64,000 nt of DNA from Crenalkalicoccus roseus (GTDB lineage: Bacteria; Pseudomonadota; Alphaproteobacteria; Acetobacterales; Acetobacteraceae). Position numbers and translations under genes: made by a program. The DNA lies in NCBI RefSeq assembly GCF_004761865.1, contig NZ_SJDM01000009.1:53309-117308 (forward strand). Reading direction: 5' to 3'. The notes beneath the pieces are model-generated. The model made no database searches and was not told the origin of the DNA. It saw nothing but the letters and a program-made list of their open reading frames with translations. Positions 25,803 through 35,343 of the stretch are shown here, piece after piece (the stretch's first letter is position 1; each line of letters opens with the position of its first letter).

Positions 25803-27317
25803 ATGAATGCGATCGGCGGCGCGGCCGAGGCGCCGGGCATCGCCACCGGGACGGAGCCGGGGCGCGCGGGCCGCGCCTGGGCGCCGGTCCTGGTCGCGCT
25901 CGGCCTCGGGGTCGCCGCGCTGCTGCTGCTGTTCCGGGCCGAGGCGGCGGCGGCGGTGCGGGTCTGGAACAGCTCCACCGCCTACAACCACTGCTGGCTG
26001 GTGCTGCCGATCGCCGCCTGGCTCGCCTGGACCCGCCGCCACCGGCTGGCGGGGCTGTCGCCCGCCCCCGCGCCTTGGCTGGCGCTGCTGGCGCTCCCGC
26101 CGGCGCTCGCCTGGCTGGCGGCGGAGCGGCTCGGCATCATGGAGGGGCGGCAGCTCGCCGCGCTGGCGCTGATCGAGGTGTTCATCCTGGCGGTGGTGGG
26201 CTGGCGCGTCGCCCGCGCCATGGCGGCGCCGCTCGCCTATCTGGTGTTCCTGGTGCCCTTCGGCGAATTCGCCACGCCGCTGCTGCAGGACATCACCGCC
26301 TGGATGATCGAGCTCGGCCTGCGGCTGCTCGGCATCACGCATTACCGGGACGGGCTGCTGATCGAGACCACGGCCGGCCTGTTCCATGTCGCCGAGGCCT
26401 GCGCCGGGCTGCGCTTCATCATCGCCGCCCTCGCCTTCGGCGCGCTCTATGCCCTGGTCATGTTCCGCAGCCCGGGGCGGCGGATCGTGGTGATGGTGCT
26501 GGCGGTGACCGTGCCGGTCCTCGCCAACGGCCTGCGCGCCCTCGGCATCGTGGTGCTCGGCAGCTATCTCGGCAGCGCCGAGGCGGCGGCGGCCGACCAC
26601 GTGATCTACGGCTGGGGCTTCTTCTCGGTGGTGATGCTGCTGCTGATCCTGGCCGGGCTGCCCTTCCGCGAGGATGCGGCCCCATCCCCGCGCCCCGACG
26701 CCGCCTGGCCGGTGCGCGCGCCGCGGCGCGCGGCGCTCGCCGGCGCGGCCGGGCTGGCGCTGGCGCTGGCGGCGGCGGGGCCGGCGCTGGCCGGCGTGCT
26801 GGACCCGGCCGGCGGGCAGGCGCCGCGGGCCATCCCGCCCCGGCTGGCGGCGCCGGAGGGCTGCGCGCCGATGCCGGAAGGGGCGGGGTTGCGCTGCGAG
26901 GGGGCGGTGGTGACGGCGCAGCTCCTCGCCTTCTCGCCGCGCGTCACCTGGGGCGCGGTGGCCGCCACGCGGCATCGCCTGATGGCGGAGGGCAGCGACA
27001 CTGACGTGACCTTCCGCATCGCCGTGCCCGGCTCCGCCGCCTGGAATGGGCGGCATGTCGGCGAGGCGGGGGCGATGGCGGCCGCTGCCTGGCTGAACGG
27101 GGCGCCGACAGGGGGCGGGTTGCGCAGCCGCATCGCCCAGGCGTGGAACAGCCTCGGCGGCGGCGGTGGCGCGCCGGTGCTCGCGGTGGTGACGCTGCGC
27201 CCGGAAGGGGCAGGCGGCCTTGGCCCGCCGCGGGAGCGCGCGCTGCTGCAGGCGGTGCTGGAAGCGCAGGCGGAGGGCCTGGCCGCGCAGGCCGTGGCGC
27301 TGTCGCAGGGGAGGTGA
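25803..27317 (+). CDS. xrtA: exosortase A with C-terminal EpsI-like domain
   Basis: The ATG at 25803 follows a strong GGAGGAG and gives 504 residues. Eight or so membrane helices carry the transpeptidase-like catalytic residues: Cys200 in EACAGLRF, Arg245 in NGLRALGIV and His266 in DHVIYGW. After about residue 300 a periplasmic EpsI-type domain follows, containing WGAVAATRHRLM and AWLNG. The enzyme recognises PEP-CTERM tails and moves the proteins to the cell surface. The fused EpsI domain is the usual arrangement for XrtA. The reading frame stays open upstream to 25770, but that segment lacks a ribosome site as good. Confidence 0.95.
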   Translation: MNAIGGAAEAPGIATGTEPGRAGRAWAPVLVALGLGVAALLLLFRAEAAAAVRVWNSSTAYNHCWLVLPIAAWLAWTRRHRLAGLSPAPAPWLALLALPPALAWLAAERLGIMEGRQLAALALIEVFILAVVGWRVARAMAAPLAYLVFLVPFGEFATPLLQDITAWMIELGLRLLGITHYRDGLLIETTAGLFHVAEACAGLRFIIAALAFGALYALVMFRSPGRRIVVMVLAVTVPVLANGLRALGIVVLGSYLGSAEAAAADHVIYGWGFFSVVMLLLILAGLPFREDAAPSPRPDAAWPVRAPRRAALAGAAGLALALAAAGPALAGVLDPAGGQAPRAIPPRLAAPEGCAPMPEGAGLRCEGAVVTAQLLAFSPRVTWGAVAATRHRLMAEGSDTDVTFRIAVPGSAAWNGRHVGEAGAMAAAAWLNGAPTGGGLRSRIAQAWNSLGGGGGAPVLAVVTLRPEGAGGLGPPRERALLQAVLEAQAEGLAAQAVALSQGR

Positions 27318-27338
27318 GGCGGGGCGCCCCGCCTCACC
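27313..27338. terminator. bidirectional hairpin between xrtA and the DUF2142 gene
   Basis: A perfect 26-bp inverted repeat, with arms GGTGAGGCGGGGC and GCCCCGCCTCACC and no spacer, spans the stop codons of both convergent genes (TGA at 27315-27317, TGA on the minus strand at 27334-27336). It would fold the same way in either transcript. It lacks U-tracts, so it may act as an mRNA 3'-end block as much as an intrinsic terminator. Confidence 0.6.
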
Positions 27339-28779
27339 AGGCGAGGGCGCGCCGGAAGCCCGCGATCCAGAAGGCGTGCGCCGCCACCGCCATGCCGAGC
27401 AGCATGAGCGCCGCGGCGCCGGCGGGCAGCAGCGCGTTCGCCACCCGCCCGGCGCGGCTTCCGGCACCGAGCGGCAGCAGCAGCGCCAGCCCGACGAGCG
27501 GCAGGAAGGGCAGCAGGTAACGCCCCTGGGTGCCCTGGATGTAGTCGGCGCCGAGCGGCGTGCCGCTCAGGTAGAGCGCGGTCTCGACCAGGACGAGCAG
27601 GCCGAGGCCGATTGCCAGCCACCAGGCGCGCTGCAGCGGCCGCGGCCGGGCGGTCGGGCCATAGGGCGCCACCAGGCCGAGCCCGATGACCGCGAAGGCG
27701 AGAAGGTAGAGGGGCAGCGGCAGCAGGATGGCGTTCCAGCCGAAGCGCCCGATCACCTGCACGACATAGACCGGCAGGCGCTCGACGACGCTGGTCACCA
27801 GGATCTGCGCGTAGTGCAGCGGCGCCGCCAGGATCAGCGCGAACTGCTCGGCCGGCCGCGCCGTCATCTCCGGCTGCAGGGTCTTGCGCGAGACGATCGA
27901 GAACTGGATCTCGGCGCCGCGGCCATAGGCGAGCCAAGCGAGGAAGGCGGCGCAGCCGAGCAGGATGCCGCCGGCCATCAGCCACTGCCGCGGCCCGAAG
28001 CGGCCCCGGAAGGGCGCGAAGGCGGCGGCGGCGATCGGCCAGTAGACCCCCTTGGCGAGCGCCAGCGCCACCACCGCCAGCGGGGAGAGCAGCGCCTCCC
28101 CCCGCGGCAGCGGCAGGGCGGCGACGGCGCGCATCGCCAGGGCCGTGACCAGGAAGCCGAGCCCGATGATCGTCGAATCGGCGGAGAGGGAGCCGAGCTG
28201 GGCCTGGGTGGTCGGCATGGCGGCGAAGGCCAGCAGCACGCCCTTGCCGAAGGGGATCAGCGCCACCGCGCCGAGGATCAGCAGCACCCCGGCCAGCGCA
28301 TTGGCCAGGCGGCCGAGATAGAACAGCCCGATCGGCGGCAGGCCGAGCGCGCGGCCGAGGGCAATGCCAAGCGCCTGCGGGGCGTACATGCTCGGCGCGT
28401 AGGGCGCCATGTTGGGGAAGGAGACGAACACCGGCTCGCCATACCCGCCGCCCTGCTCCCAGGCGGCGAGCACGGCGGCAGGGTCGTAGCGGTAGGCGGC
28501 CTGCGGATCGGGCAGCGGGAAGCGCTGCTCGGCGAGATCCACGACCGCCCGGGGCAGCACATGGCCGAGCCCGCCCTCGGCGGCGACGCTCACCATGTTG
28601 CCCATCGAGACCTGATAGGCCTTGAAGAAGTGGAAGGGCTCGTCCGGCGCCTGGAAGGGCGGCGTGACGGCGCAGTAGAGGACGGCCATGAGGGCGAAGA
28701 GCCAGCACAGCGGCCGCAACGCCGGCGCCTCGGGAGGCGGCAGCCCCGCCCGGCCGGCCGGAGCGCGGAGCGGCGTCAT
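27334..28779 (-). CDS. DUF2142 family multi-pass membrane protein
   Basis: The ATG at 28777-28779 gives 481 residues with about twelve hydrophobic segments. An early TPPFQAPDEPFHFFKAYQ motif and the C-terminal YIQGTQGRYLLPFLPL match DUF2142 membrane proteins. These resemble GT-C glycosyltransferases (polyprenyl-phosphate-sugar dependent) and often sit in surface-polysaccharide loci. An aspartate in the first loop (APDEP) is where GT-C enzymes place a catalytic acid. The acceptor and donor are unknown. It converges on xrtA and shares its terminator palindrome. Confidence 0.85.
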   Translation of the reverse strand: MTPLRAPAGRAGLPPPEAPALRPLCWLFALMAVLYCAVTPPFQAPDEPFHFFKAYQVSMGNMVSVAAEGGLGHVLPRAVVDLAEQRFPLPDPQAAYRYDPAAVLAAWEQGGGYGEPVFVSFPNMAPYAPSMYAPQALGIALGRALGLPPIGLFYLGRLANALAGVLLILGAVALIPFGKGVLLAFAAMPTTQAQLGSLSADSTIIGLGFLVTALAMRAVAALPLPRGEALLSPLAVVALALAKGVYWPIAAAAFAPFRGRFGPRQWLMAGGILLGCAAFLAWLAYGRGAEIQFSIVSRKTLQPEMTARPAEQFALILAAPLHYAQILVTSVVERLPVYVVQVIGRFGWNAILLPLPLYLLAFAVIGLGLVAPYGPTARPRPLQRAWWLAIGLGLLVLVETALYLSGTPLGADYIQGTQGRYLLPFLPLVGLALLLPLGAGSRAGRVANALLPAGAAALMLLGMAVAAHAFWIAGFRRALAW

Positions 28780-28861
28780 GGCATCTCCCCGAGGCTGAGG
28801 CCGCCATGCTGCCACGGCCGGTGCCGGACCGGAACGGCAATTCCCTGCCCCTAAGGGTGCC

Positions 28862-29932
28862 CTACCCCTCGCCGACCGCGGAGAGCGGCGCGACGATGGT
28901 GCAGCGCAGGCCGGCGGAGGCGTACTCGATCTCCGTCCTGCCACGGAAGGAGCGCACCGCCGAGACGAGGAAGCGGTGCCCGTAGCCGCGATGCTCGGGC
29001 TGGGCCACGGGCGGCCCGCCGGCCTCGGCCCAGCGCAGGCGCAGGCTCCTCTCCCCGCCCTCGAAGTCGAGCCCCCAGCGCAGCTCCGCCCGCCCCTCCG
29101 GCACCGAGAGCGCGCCGTGCCGCACCGCGTTGGCGGCCAGCTCGTGCACGCACAGGCCGAGCACCGCCAGCGCCGGCGCGCGCAGGCGCAGCGGCGGCCC
29201 CTCCACGCGCATCGCGTCGCGCCGGGACAGTCGGAGGATGGAGAGCACCACCTCCACCACCTCCCGCAGCCCGACCGGGCCGGTGCCGGGGTCGGCCAGC
29301 GCGCCATGCACCCGGGTCAGCGCCTCGAGGCGCCCCTCGAAATCCCTGCGGAAGGCCTCGTGGCCGCGCGCGTGCTTCGCCGTCAGCCTGTACACCGCGC
29401 CGACATTGGCGAGCATGTTCTTCACGCGGTGCTGCAGCTCCCGCATCAGTTCCCGCTGCAGCGCCAGGTGGTCCCGGACCTGGAGCTGGCGCCGCCGGGA
29501 GGCGAGGGCGCTGCGCACCGCCGAGGCGAGCTCGGCCGAGCGCAACGGGCGCTGCAGCAGCATGGCGGTGCGGTCGGGCAGCAGCTCGCGCGCCGCCACC
29601 GCCGTGTCCTCGCGCGCGTGCCGCGCGTCGAGCAGGATGATGATGGGGATGCTCGACCAGGGCGGCTGCTCGTCGAGATGCCGGCGCAGCGCCCGCACCG
29701 CCTCCTCGGTCAGCGCCTCCTGCGCCGCCATGACGAGCCCGACGCCGCGGTCGAGGGCGAGGGCGAGGGAGGCGGCGTCCCCGGCCGGGGAGAGCACCGT
29801 CTCGACGCCGAGGGCGTGCAGGAAGCGGGTGAGCGTCTCGGCGTCGCGGCGGAAGGGCGCGAGGATGAGGACGGGCTCGGCCGCGGGGGTCTCCGGGGCC
29901 GGGATGCTCTCCGCGCCGCGGCGCGGCTTCAC
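28862..29932 (-). CDS. HWE-type sensor histidine kinase with degenerate N-terminal receiver
   Basis: The GTG at 29930-29932 overlaps the stop of the KaiC-like gene and gives 356 residues. Residues ~20-135 have the size and pattern of a receiver. However, the acidic pocket and phospho-Asp are missing: ILAPFRRD replaces the usual DD pair, and VMAAQEAL occupies the phospho-site strand. A phospho-acceptor helix follows with His168 in LQHRVKNML, then an HWE-type ATPase domain with N-box HELAANAVRHGALS and G-region GYGHRFL. It is soluble, with no membrane segment. It is probably co-regulated and physically linked with the KaiC-like ATPase; its response regulator is not in the window. Confidence 0.88.
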   Translation of the reverse strand: MKPRRGAESIPAPETPAAEPVLILAPFRRDAETLTRFLHALGVETVLSPAGDAASLALALDRGVGLVMAAQEALTEEAVRALRRHLDEQPPWSSIPIIILLDARHAREDTAVAARELLPDRTAMLLQRPLRSAELASAVRSALASRRRQLQVRDHLALQRELMRELQHRVKNMLANVGAVYRLTAKHARGHEAFRRDFEGRLEALTRVHGALADPGTGPVGLREVVEVVLSILRLSRRDAMRVEGPPLRLRAPALAVLGLCVHELAANAVRHGALSVPEGRAELRWGLDFEGGERSLRLRWAEAGGPPVAQPEHRGYGHRFLVSAVRSFRGRTEIEYASAGLRCTIVAPLSAVGEG

Positions 29933-31377
29933 GCGGCCCCATCCGCGACGGGGCGGATCTCCAGCCCGTCCGGGCGGATCTCGAAGGCGCGCACGTTCAT
30001 GTCGTGCGGCCCGTGGCGCTTCTTCACCACGGTGATGGTGCGCACGAGGCGCCCCCCCTCCTCGCGCATGCGCAGCAGCAGCACGCAGTCGCCGAGGAAG
30101 CTCACATCCACCGGCGCCGCGCCGGCATCCTCCCCGAGCAGGCCGTGCCGCGCCACCACCAGCACCGAGAGCACGCCGCGGCGCGCCACGTACTGCAGCA
30201 GGGTCTGGATCTGCATCACCGCCTCGCCGCCGCGCGGCAGGGCGCTGAGATAGCCGGTGAAGCTGTCGATCAGCACGACGCGCACGCCGCGCTCGTCCAC
30301 CGCGCGCTGCACGATGCGGGAGAACTCCCCCGGCGCGATCTCGGCCGGGTTGAAGTCCGCGACCAGGAGCTGGCCCGAGGCATGGTGGGGCCGAAGGTTG
30401 ACGCCGAGCCCCTCGGAGCGGCGGAAGAAGGTCTCCAGCCGCTCCTCGAACAGGAACATCGCCACCCCCTCGCCGCGGCTGAGCGCTGCCGCGGCGTAGA
30501 GGGAGGCGAGGGTGGACTTGCCGGTGCCCGCCTGGCCGACGACAAGCGCCGTGGTGCCGGCCTCCAGCCCCCCACCCAGCATCCGGTCGAGCGGGGCGAC
30601 GCCGGACTGGATCAGCTCGGAGAGCGGCGCCTCGGGGGCGAGGCGCGGCACGATCCGGGGATAGACCTCGATGCCGGTTCCGGTCCTGATCGAGAGATCG
30701 TGGTAGCCGTCGGCGAAGGCGACGCCGCGCATCTTCTTCACCTCGACGCGCCGCCGCGCCAGCCCGTATTCCGGCAGCTCCTTCTCCAGGCAGATGATGC
30801 CGTGCGCCAGGCCCTCGAGCTGCAGGTCGCCCCCGAAGGGGCCGCTGGTGTCGAGCAGCATGGCGGCGACGCCGCTGTCGGCGATGTAGGCCTTGAAGCC
30901 GAGCAGCTCGCGCCGGTAGCGCGCGGGATCCGCGGCGAGGTGGCGGACCTCGAGCAGGCTGTCGTAGACGATGCGCCGGGGGCGGTGGCGGGCGATCGCC
31001 TCCTCGACCGCGATGCGGGTGCGGTCCAGCCGGATATCGGCGGTCTGGAAGATGGTCTGGTCGCCCACCCCCTCGAAGGCGTCCTCCGCGTCCAGCTCCT
31101 CGACCATGAGGCCGTCGAGCGACCAGCCATGCGAGGCGGCGATCTGGGCGAGCTCGGCGCGCGACTGGGAGAGGCTGACATAGAGCACGGGCTCTCCCCG
31201 CCGCAGCCCGGCGCGCAGGAATTGCAGCCCGAAGGTGGTCTTGCCGGTGCCAGGCGCACCCTGCACGAGATAGACGCGCGGCCCCGGCAGCCCGCCGCCG
31301 AGGATCTCGTCGAGGCCGGCGACGCCCGTGGAGAGCGGCCCGCCGGTCCCGGGTACGGCGCCCGGCCTGTCCGACAT
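29929..31377 (-). CDS. KaiC-like double RecA-fold ATPase
   Basis: The ATG at 31375-31377 gives 482 residues with two tandem KaiC domains, each starting with the family pattern GL/APLDxxLGGGL. Walker A motifs are GAPGTGKT (residues 40-47) and GQAGTGKST (~281-289). Walker B-like strands are RRIVYDSL and VRVVLIDSF. No kaiA or kaiB neighbour is present, so a circadian oscillator is not implied. In alphaproteobacteria such proteins commonly pair with histidine kinases, as here with a 4-bp overlap. It probably signals stress or energy state through the kinase. It is divergent from the SelO gene across 178 bp. Confidence 0.9.
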   Translation of the reverse strand: MSDRPGAVPGTGGPLSTGVAGLDEILGGGLPGPRVYLVQGAPGTGKTTFGLQFLRAGLRRGEPVLYVSLSQSRAELAQIAASHGWSLDGLMVEELDAEDAFEGVGDQTIFQTADIRLDRTRIAVEEAIARHRPRRIVYDSLLEVRHLAADPARYRRELLGFKAYIADSGVAAMLLDTSGPFGGDLQLEGLAHGIICLEKELPEYGLARRRVEVKKMRGVAFADGYHDLSIRTGTGIEVYPRIVPRLAPEAPLSELIQSGVAPLDRMLGGGLEAGTTALVVGQAGTGKSTLASLYAAAALSRGEGVAMFLFEERLETFFRRSEGLGVNLRPHHASGQLLVADFNPAEIAPGEFSRIVQRAVDERGVRVVLIDSFTGYLSALPRGGEAVMQIQTLLQYVARRGVLSVLVVARHGLLGEDAGAAPVDVSFLGDCVLLLRMREEGGRLVRTITVVKKRHGPHDMNVRAFEIRPDGLEIRPVADGAA

Positions 31378-31555
31378 GGTCTTCCCTTTCCGAACCGGAG
31401 GCCCCGGCCGCCCGCGCGGGGCCCCTGGCGGGCGCGTGGCGGCGCAGCCTGCCCGCCGCCACGCCGGGCGGCAAGCCACGAAGCCGCGCATGTCCGGTCT
31501 TGACCCCGCAGGCCGGCCGGGCGTTGTCCCGGGCTCAGGACGCAGCGAGGAGCGC

Positions 31556-33079
31556 ATGCTGAGCGAGATGCCCCGACCGACGGCCAGCCCCGGCGCCGTG
31601 GCGCCCCTCCACCTTCCCTTCGACAACAGCTATGCGCGCCTGCCCGGGCATTTCTACGCCCGGCTCGATCCGGTGCCGGTCGCCGCGCCGCGGCTGCTGC
31701 GGCTGAACGCACCGCTCGCCGGGCTGCTCGGCCTCGATCCGCGGGCGCTGGAGGGGCCCGAGGGCGTCGCGGTGCTCGCCGGCAACCGCGTGCCCGAGGG
31801 GGCGGAGCCCATCGCCCTCGCCTATGCCGGGCACCAATTCGGCCAGTTCGTGCCGCGCCTCGGCGACGGCCGCGCCATCCTGCTCGGCGAGGTGGTGGGG
31901 CGGGACGGGATGCGGCGCGACCTCCAGCTCAAGGGCTCGGGGCGGACGCCCTTCTCCCGCGGCGGCGATGGCCGCGCCGCGCTCGGCCCGGTGCTGCGCG
32001 AATACCTGGTGAGCGAGGCCATGGCCGCGCTCGGCGTGCCGACCACGCGCGCCCTCGCCGCCGTGGCGACGGGCGAGTCGGTGCAGCGCGAGACGGCGCT
32101 GCCCGGCGCCGTGCTGACGCGCGTGGCGGCGAGCCATGTCCGCGTCGGCACCTTCCAGTACTTCGCCGCCCGCGGCGACACCGAGGCGGTCCGGCTGCTC
32201 GCCGGGCACGTGATCGCCCGCCACTATCCGGAGGCCGCGGCGGCGGCGAACCCCGTCCGCGCGCTGCTCGAGGCGGTGGTGGCGCGCCAGGCGGCGCTGG
32301 TGGCGCGCTGGATGCTGGTCGGCTTCATCCACGGCGTGATGAACACCGACAACACCTCCATCGCCGGCGAGACGCTGGACTACGGCCCCTGCGCCTTCCT
32401 GGACGCCTACGACCCGGCCGCGGTGTTCAGCGCGATCGACCTCTTCGGCCGCTACGCCTACGGCAACCAGCCGCGCATCGCGCAGTGGAACCTGGCGCGG
32501 CTGGCCGAGGCGCTGCTGCCGCTCCTGGATGTGGAGGAGGCGGCGGCGCTGGCCGCGGCGCGGGAGGCGGTGGCGGGCTTCGCCCCGCTCTTCGAGGCGG
32601 CCTGGCTCGGCGGGCTGCGGCGCAAGATCGGCCTTGCCACGGAGCGCGAGGGCGATGCCGCGCTGGTCCGGGACCTGCTGCGGATCATGGCGGAGGGAGG
32701 GGCCGACTTCACCCTGACCTTCCGCCGCCTGTCCGACGCGGCGGCGGGGCCGGAGGGCGAGGAGGCGGTGCGGGCCCTCTTCGCCGATCCGGCACCCTTC
32801 GGCGACTGGGCCGGACGCTGGCGGCGGCGGCTGGAGGCCGAGGCCGAGCCCCCGGCGGCGCGGCAGGCCGCCATGCGCGCCACGAACCCCGCCTACATCC
32901 CCCGCAACCACCTGGTCGAGGCGGCGCTCCGCGCGGCGGTGGCGGAGGGGGATCTCGGCCCCTTCGAGGCGCTGCTCGGCGTGGTGTCGCACCCCTTCGA
33001 GGAGCGGCCGGGGCTTGCGCGCTACGCCGCCCCGCCAGCGCCGGAGGAGCGGGTACTGCAGACCTTCTGCGGCACCTGA
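31556..33079 (+). CDS. selO: protein adenylyltransferase SelO (YdiU family)
   Basis: The ATG at 31556 gives 507 residues; a second ATG at 31568 is an equally possible start. Motifs of the SelO pseudokinase family are clear: [20 protein letters not shown], the [12 protein letters not shown] loop and DYGPCAFLD. The protein transfers AMP from ATP to Ser/Thr/Tyr of target proteins, mainly in redox stress. The C-terminus is TFCGT, with a Cys at the third position from the end, where animal SelO carries selenocysteine. It stands alone, divergent from the KaiC-like/HWE pair. Confidence 0.95.
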   Translation: MLSEMPRPTASPGAVAPLHLPFDNSYARLPGHFYARLDPVPVAAPRLLRLNAPLAGLLGLDPRALEGPEGVAVLAGNRVPEGAEPIALAYAGHQFGQFVPRLGDGRAILLGEVVGRDGMRRDLQLKGSGRTPFSRGGDGRAALGPVLREYLVSEAMAALGVPTTRALAAVATGESVQRETALPGAVLTRVAASHVRVGTFQYFAARGDTEAVRLLAGHVIARHYPEAAAAANPVRALLEAVVARQAALVARWMLVGFIHGVMNTDNTSIAGETLDYGPCAFLDAYDPAAVFSAIDLFGRYAYGNQPRIAQWNLARLAEALLPLLDVEEAAALAAAREAVAGFAPLFEAAWLGGLRRKIGLATEREGDAALVRDLLRIMAEGGADFTLTFRRLSDAAAGPEGEEAVRALFADPAPFGDWAGRWRRRLEAEAEPPAARQAAMRATNPAYIPRNHLVEAALRAAVAEGDLGPFEALLGVVSHPFEERPGLARYAAPPAPEERVLQTFCGT

Positions 33080-33172
33080 GCAAAGGGCCACCCGGTGCGG
33101 GCCGTGCGCGAAAATGCGCGGGCGGCTTGTTCCGACGCTGCTCAAGCTCTTGCGATCGTCTGGCGCGACGAC

Positions 33173-33189
33173 CATTTATCACATAAATG
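33173..33189. promoter_or_regulatory. 17-bp palindrome, candidate operator
   Basis: CATTTAT-cac-ATAAATG is a perfect 7-bp inverted repeat in an AT-rich island, 42 bp upstream of the ATG of the following histidine kinase gene. Position and symmetry suit a dimeric regulator's operator. No regulator can be assigned. Confidence 0.4.
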
Positions 33190-33231
33190 CGAGGTTCCTT
33201 TCCCGTCTCATAACGGAGCCGCGTCTCGCCG

Positions 33232-34299
33232 ATGACCAGCCCCCGGCCCGCGCCGCGGCCCTTTCCGCCCCGCATCCTGCTGGTGGACGACGACCCCGCC
33301 GCCCGCGCCCTGGCGGCGCGGGAGATCGGCCAGGACCATCCGGAGGCGCGCTTCGTGGAGGCGGGGTCGGAGGCCGACCTGGCGGCCGCCCTCGCCGACG
33401 CGGCGGCCACGCCCTTCGACCTCGCCGTGGTGGAGCGGCGGCTCGGCTGGGCGGACGGGATCGCGGTGTTCCGGCGCATCCGGGCCGCGCTGCCCCGCTG
33501 CCCGGTGGTGATGTTCGCCGCCACGCCCGGCGAGGAGCAGGCGGTGGCGGCGGTGAAGGCGGGCCTCGAGGACTACGTCGTCAAGCACCCGCAGCAGCGC
33601 GCCCGGCTGCGCGCCGCCGCGGCCGCCCTGCTCGGGCGGGACGGGGCCGCCCCGGCGCCGCCTCGCCCCGAGGCCGGCTGCGAGACGCTGGTGAAGGAGG
33701 TGCTGCACCGCGTCCACAACAGCCTGCAGGCGGTGATCGCCCTGCTGCACATGCATGCGCGCCGCGCGCCGGGGGAGGAGGCGCGGCGGCTGCTGGAGGA
33801 GCTCGGCCGCCGCATCCAGGTCCTCGCCCTGGCGCAGGCGCGCCTGTATCGCGGCGCGGACCACCGCAGCCTGGCCTTCGACGCCTATCTGCGCGACCTG
33901 GCCGCGGCCCATGCCGGGCTCGACGCGCGGCCGGAGATCCGCCTCGAGGCCAAGGTGGAGCCGCTCCACCTGCCCGCCGATCTCGCCGTGCCCCTCGGGC
34001 TGATCGCCAATGAGCTGCTTGCCAACGCCCTCAAGCACGCCTTTCCCGGCGGGCGCGGCGGGCGCGTGGTCGTCGCCCTCGCGGCGGAGCCCGGGGGGCG
34101 GCACGCCGTGCTCTCGGTGCGGGACGACGGGGTGGGGCTCGCCGGGACGGCGCGGCCGGGCGGCGGCTCGGGGATCGGGTCGCGGCTCCTGCGCGGCTTG
34201 GCGCGGCAGATCGGGGCCGAGCTCGCCCTCCTCCCGCGCGGCGACGGGCCGGGCACCGAGGGCCGCGTCCGCTTCCCCCTGCCCGCCGGCGGGGCGTGA
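33232..34299 (+). CDS. receiver-HisKA_2 type histidine kinase with Glu at the phospho-site
   Basis: The 355-residue soluble protein has an N-terminal receiver (~13-130) with the acidic triad ILLVDDDP and conserved Lys118. The expected phospho-Asp position is Glu68 (LAVVERRLGWADG). A HisKA_2 phospho-acceptor follows (His159 in VLHRVHNSLQAVIALL), then an ATPase domain with N-box LIANELLANALKHAF and a G-box GSGIGSRLL. A Glu at this site often mimics the phosphorylated state, so the receiver may be locked on. It lies 12 bp before the beta-helix gene and may be co-transcribed with it. Confidence 0.88.
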   Translation: MTSPRPAPRPFPPRILLVDDDPAARALAAREIGQDHPEARFVEAGSEADLAAALADAAATPFDLAVVERRLGWADGIAVFRRIRAALPRCPVVMFAATPGEEQAVAAVKAGLEDYVVKHPQQRARLRAAAAALLGRDGAAPAPPRPEAGCETLVKEVLHRVHNSLQAVIALLHMHARRAPGEEARRLLEELGRRIQVLALAQARLYRGADHRSLAFDAYLRDLAAAHAGLDARPEIRLEAKVEPLHLPADLAVPLGLIANELLANALKHAFPGGRGGRVVVALAAEPGGRHAVLSVRDDGVGLAGTARPGGGSGIGSRLLRGLARQIGAELALLPRGDGPGTEGRVRFPLPAGGA

Positions 34300-34311
34300 G
34301 GCGCGCCGCGG

Positions 34312-35241
34312 ATGCTCGCCCGCGCCGCCCTGCTGCTGCTCCTGCTGCTGCCCGGCTGCGCGGCGGCCGGGGAGACGCTCCGCGTCGGCCCCGGCGAGCG
34401 CTTCCGCCTGCCGAGCGAGGCCGCGGCCGCGGCGCGCGACGGCGACCGGGTGCTGATCGCCCCCGGCCGCTACCGTGATTGCGCCGTCTGGCGCGCCGCG
34501 CGCCTCACCATCGCCGCGGCGGGGGAGGGCGCGGTCGAGATCCACGGGCCGGTCTGCGAGGGCAAGGCGCTGTTCGTCGTCGCCGGCCCGGGAGTTCTCA
34601 TCGAGGGCCTCACCTTCCGCGGCGCCGTCGCCCCGCCCGGCAACGGCGCCGGCATCCGCGCCGAGGGCGGCGACCTCACCATCCGCCGCAGCCGCTTCGA
34701 GGACAACGAGACCGGCCTGCTCACCCGCGCCGAGATGCCGCAGGCGCGGCTGGTGGTGGAGGACAGCGCCTTCATCGGCAACGGCCGGCGCCTGCCGCAG
34801 GGCTGCGGCGGGCACGGCTTCTACGCCGGGCACTGGGCGCTGGTCTCGATCCGCCGCAGCCGCTTCGAGGCGACGCGGGCCTGCCACCACGTCAAGTCGC
34901 GCGCGGCGCGCACCGAGGTGGTGGACAGCGTCATCGCCGACGGGCCGGAGGAGGAGGCGAGCTACCTGCTCGACATCCCGAACGGCGGCGACCTGCTGCT
35001 CGCGGGCAGCACGCTCGTGAAGGGGCCGCGCTCGGGCAATTTCGGCACCGCGGTGATGATCGGCGCCGAGGGGGTGGCGCGGCCGACGCACAGCCTGCGC
35101 GTCCTCGGCAACCGCTTCGAGAACCGGCAATTGCTGCCGACCATCTTCGTGCACAACCGCAGCGGCGTGCCGGCCGAGCTCGAGGGCAACACTCTCCGCG
35201 GCCTGGTGCTGCCGCTGCTCGGCCCGGGGATGGTGCGCTGA
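34312..35241 (+). CDS. secreted right-handed parallel beta-helix protein, probable lipoprotein
   Basis: The 309-residue protein begins with a leucine-rich signal and a lipobox-like LPGCAA. The rest consists of short strand repeats with I-R-R-S-R-F-E rungs (LTIRRSRFEDNETGL, SIRRSRFEATRA), the pattern of pectate-lyase-like parallel beta-helices that bind or cleave polysaccharide. No catalytic carboxylate cluster can be assigned, so binding or scaffolding is as likely as lyase activity. It follows the kinase gene by 12 bp. Confidence 0.8.
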   Translation: MLARAALLLLLLLPGCAAAGETLRVGPGERFRLPSEAAAAARDGDRVLIAPGRYRDCAVWRAARLTIAAAGEGAVEIHGPVCEGKALFVVAGPGVLIEGLTFRGAVAPPGNGAGIRAEGGDLTIRRSRFEDNETGLLTRAEMPQARLVVEDSAFIGNGRRLPQGCGGHGFYAGHWALVSIRRSRFEATRACHHVKSRAARTEVVDSVIADGPEEEASYLLDIPNGGDLLLAGSTLVKGPRSGNFGTAVMIGAEGVARPTHSLRVLGNRFENRQLLPTIFVHNRSGVPAELEGNTLRGLVLPLLGPGMVR

Positions 35242-35269
35242 TACCCAGGCCCGCCCCCTCCTTCATGGG

Positions 35270-35317
35270 GCGGCCGGTTCGCCGCTGCGGCGCTTCCGCC
35301 TCTGCGGATCGGGCGCC
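35270..35317 (-). repeat. dispersed copy of the 57-bp repeat family
   Basis: On the minus strand these 48 bases match the 57-bp tandem unit at 60.6 kb at 43 of 48 positions by my alignment. They begin GGCGCCCGATCCGC and end GGCCGC. The copy lies between convergent genes just after a stop codon followed by ATACC. Confidence 0.65.
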
Positions 35318-35343
35318 AGAGCGGATCGTGGGCGGCCGGGGCT

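Noticed and set aside
29929..31377. A circadian kai system
   Set aside because: Only a KaiC-like ATPase is present; no kaiA or kaiB lies nearby, and KaiC-like proteins without them usually act otherwise.
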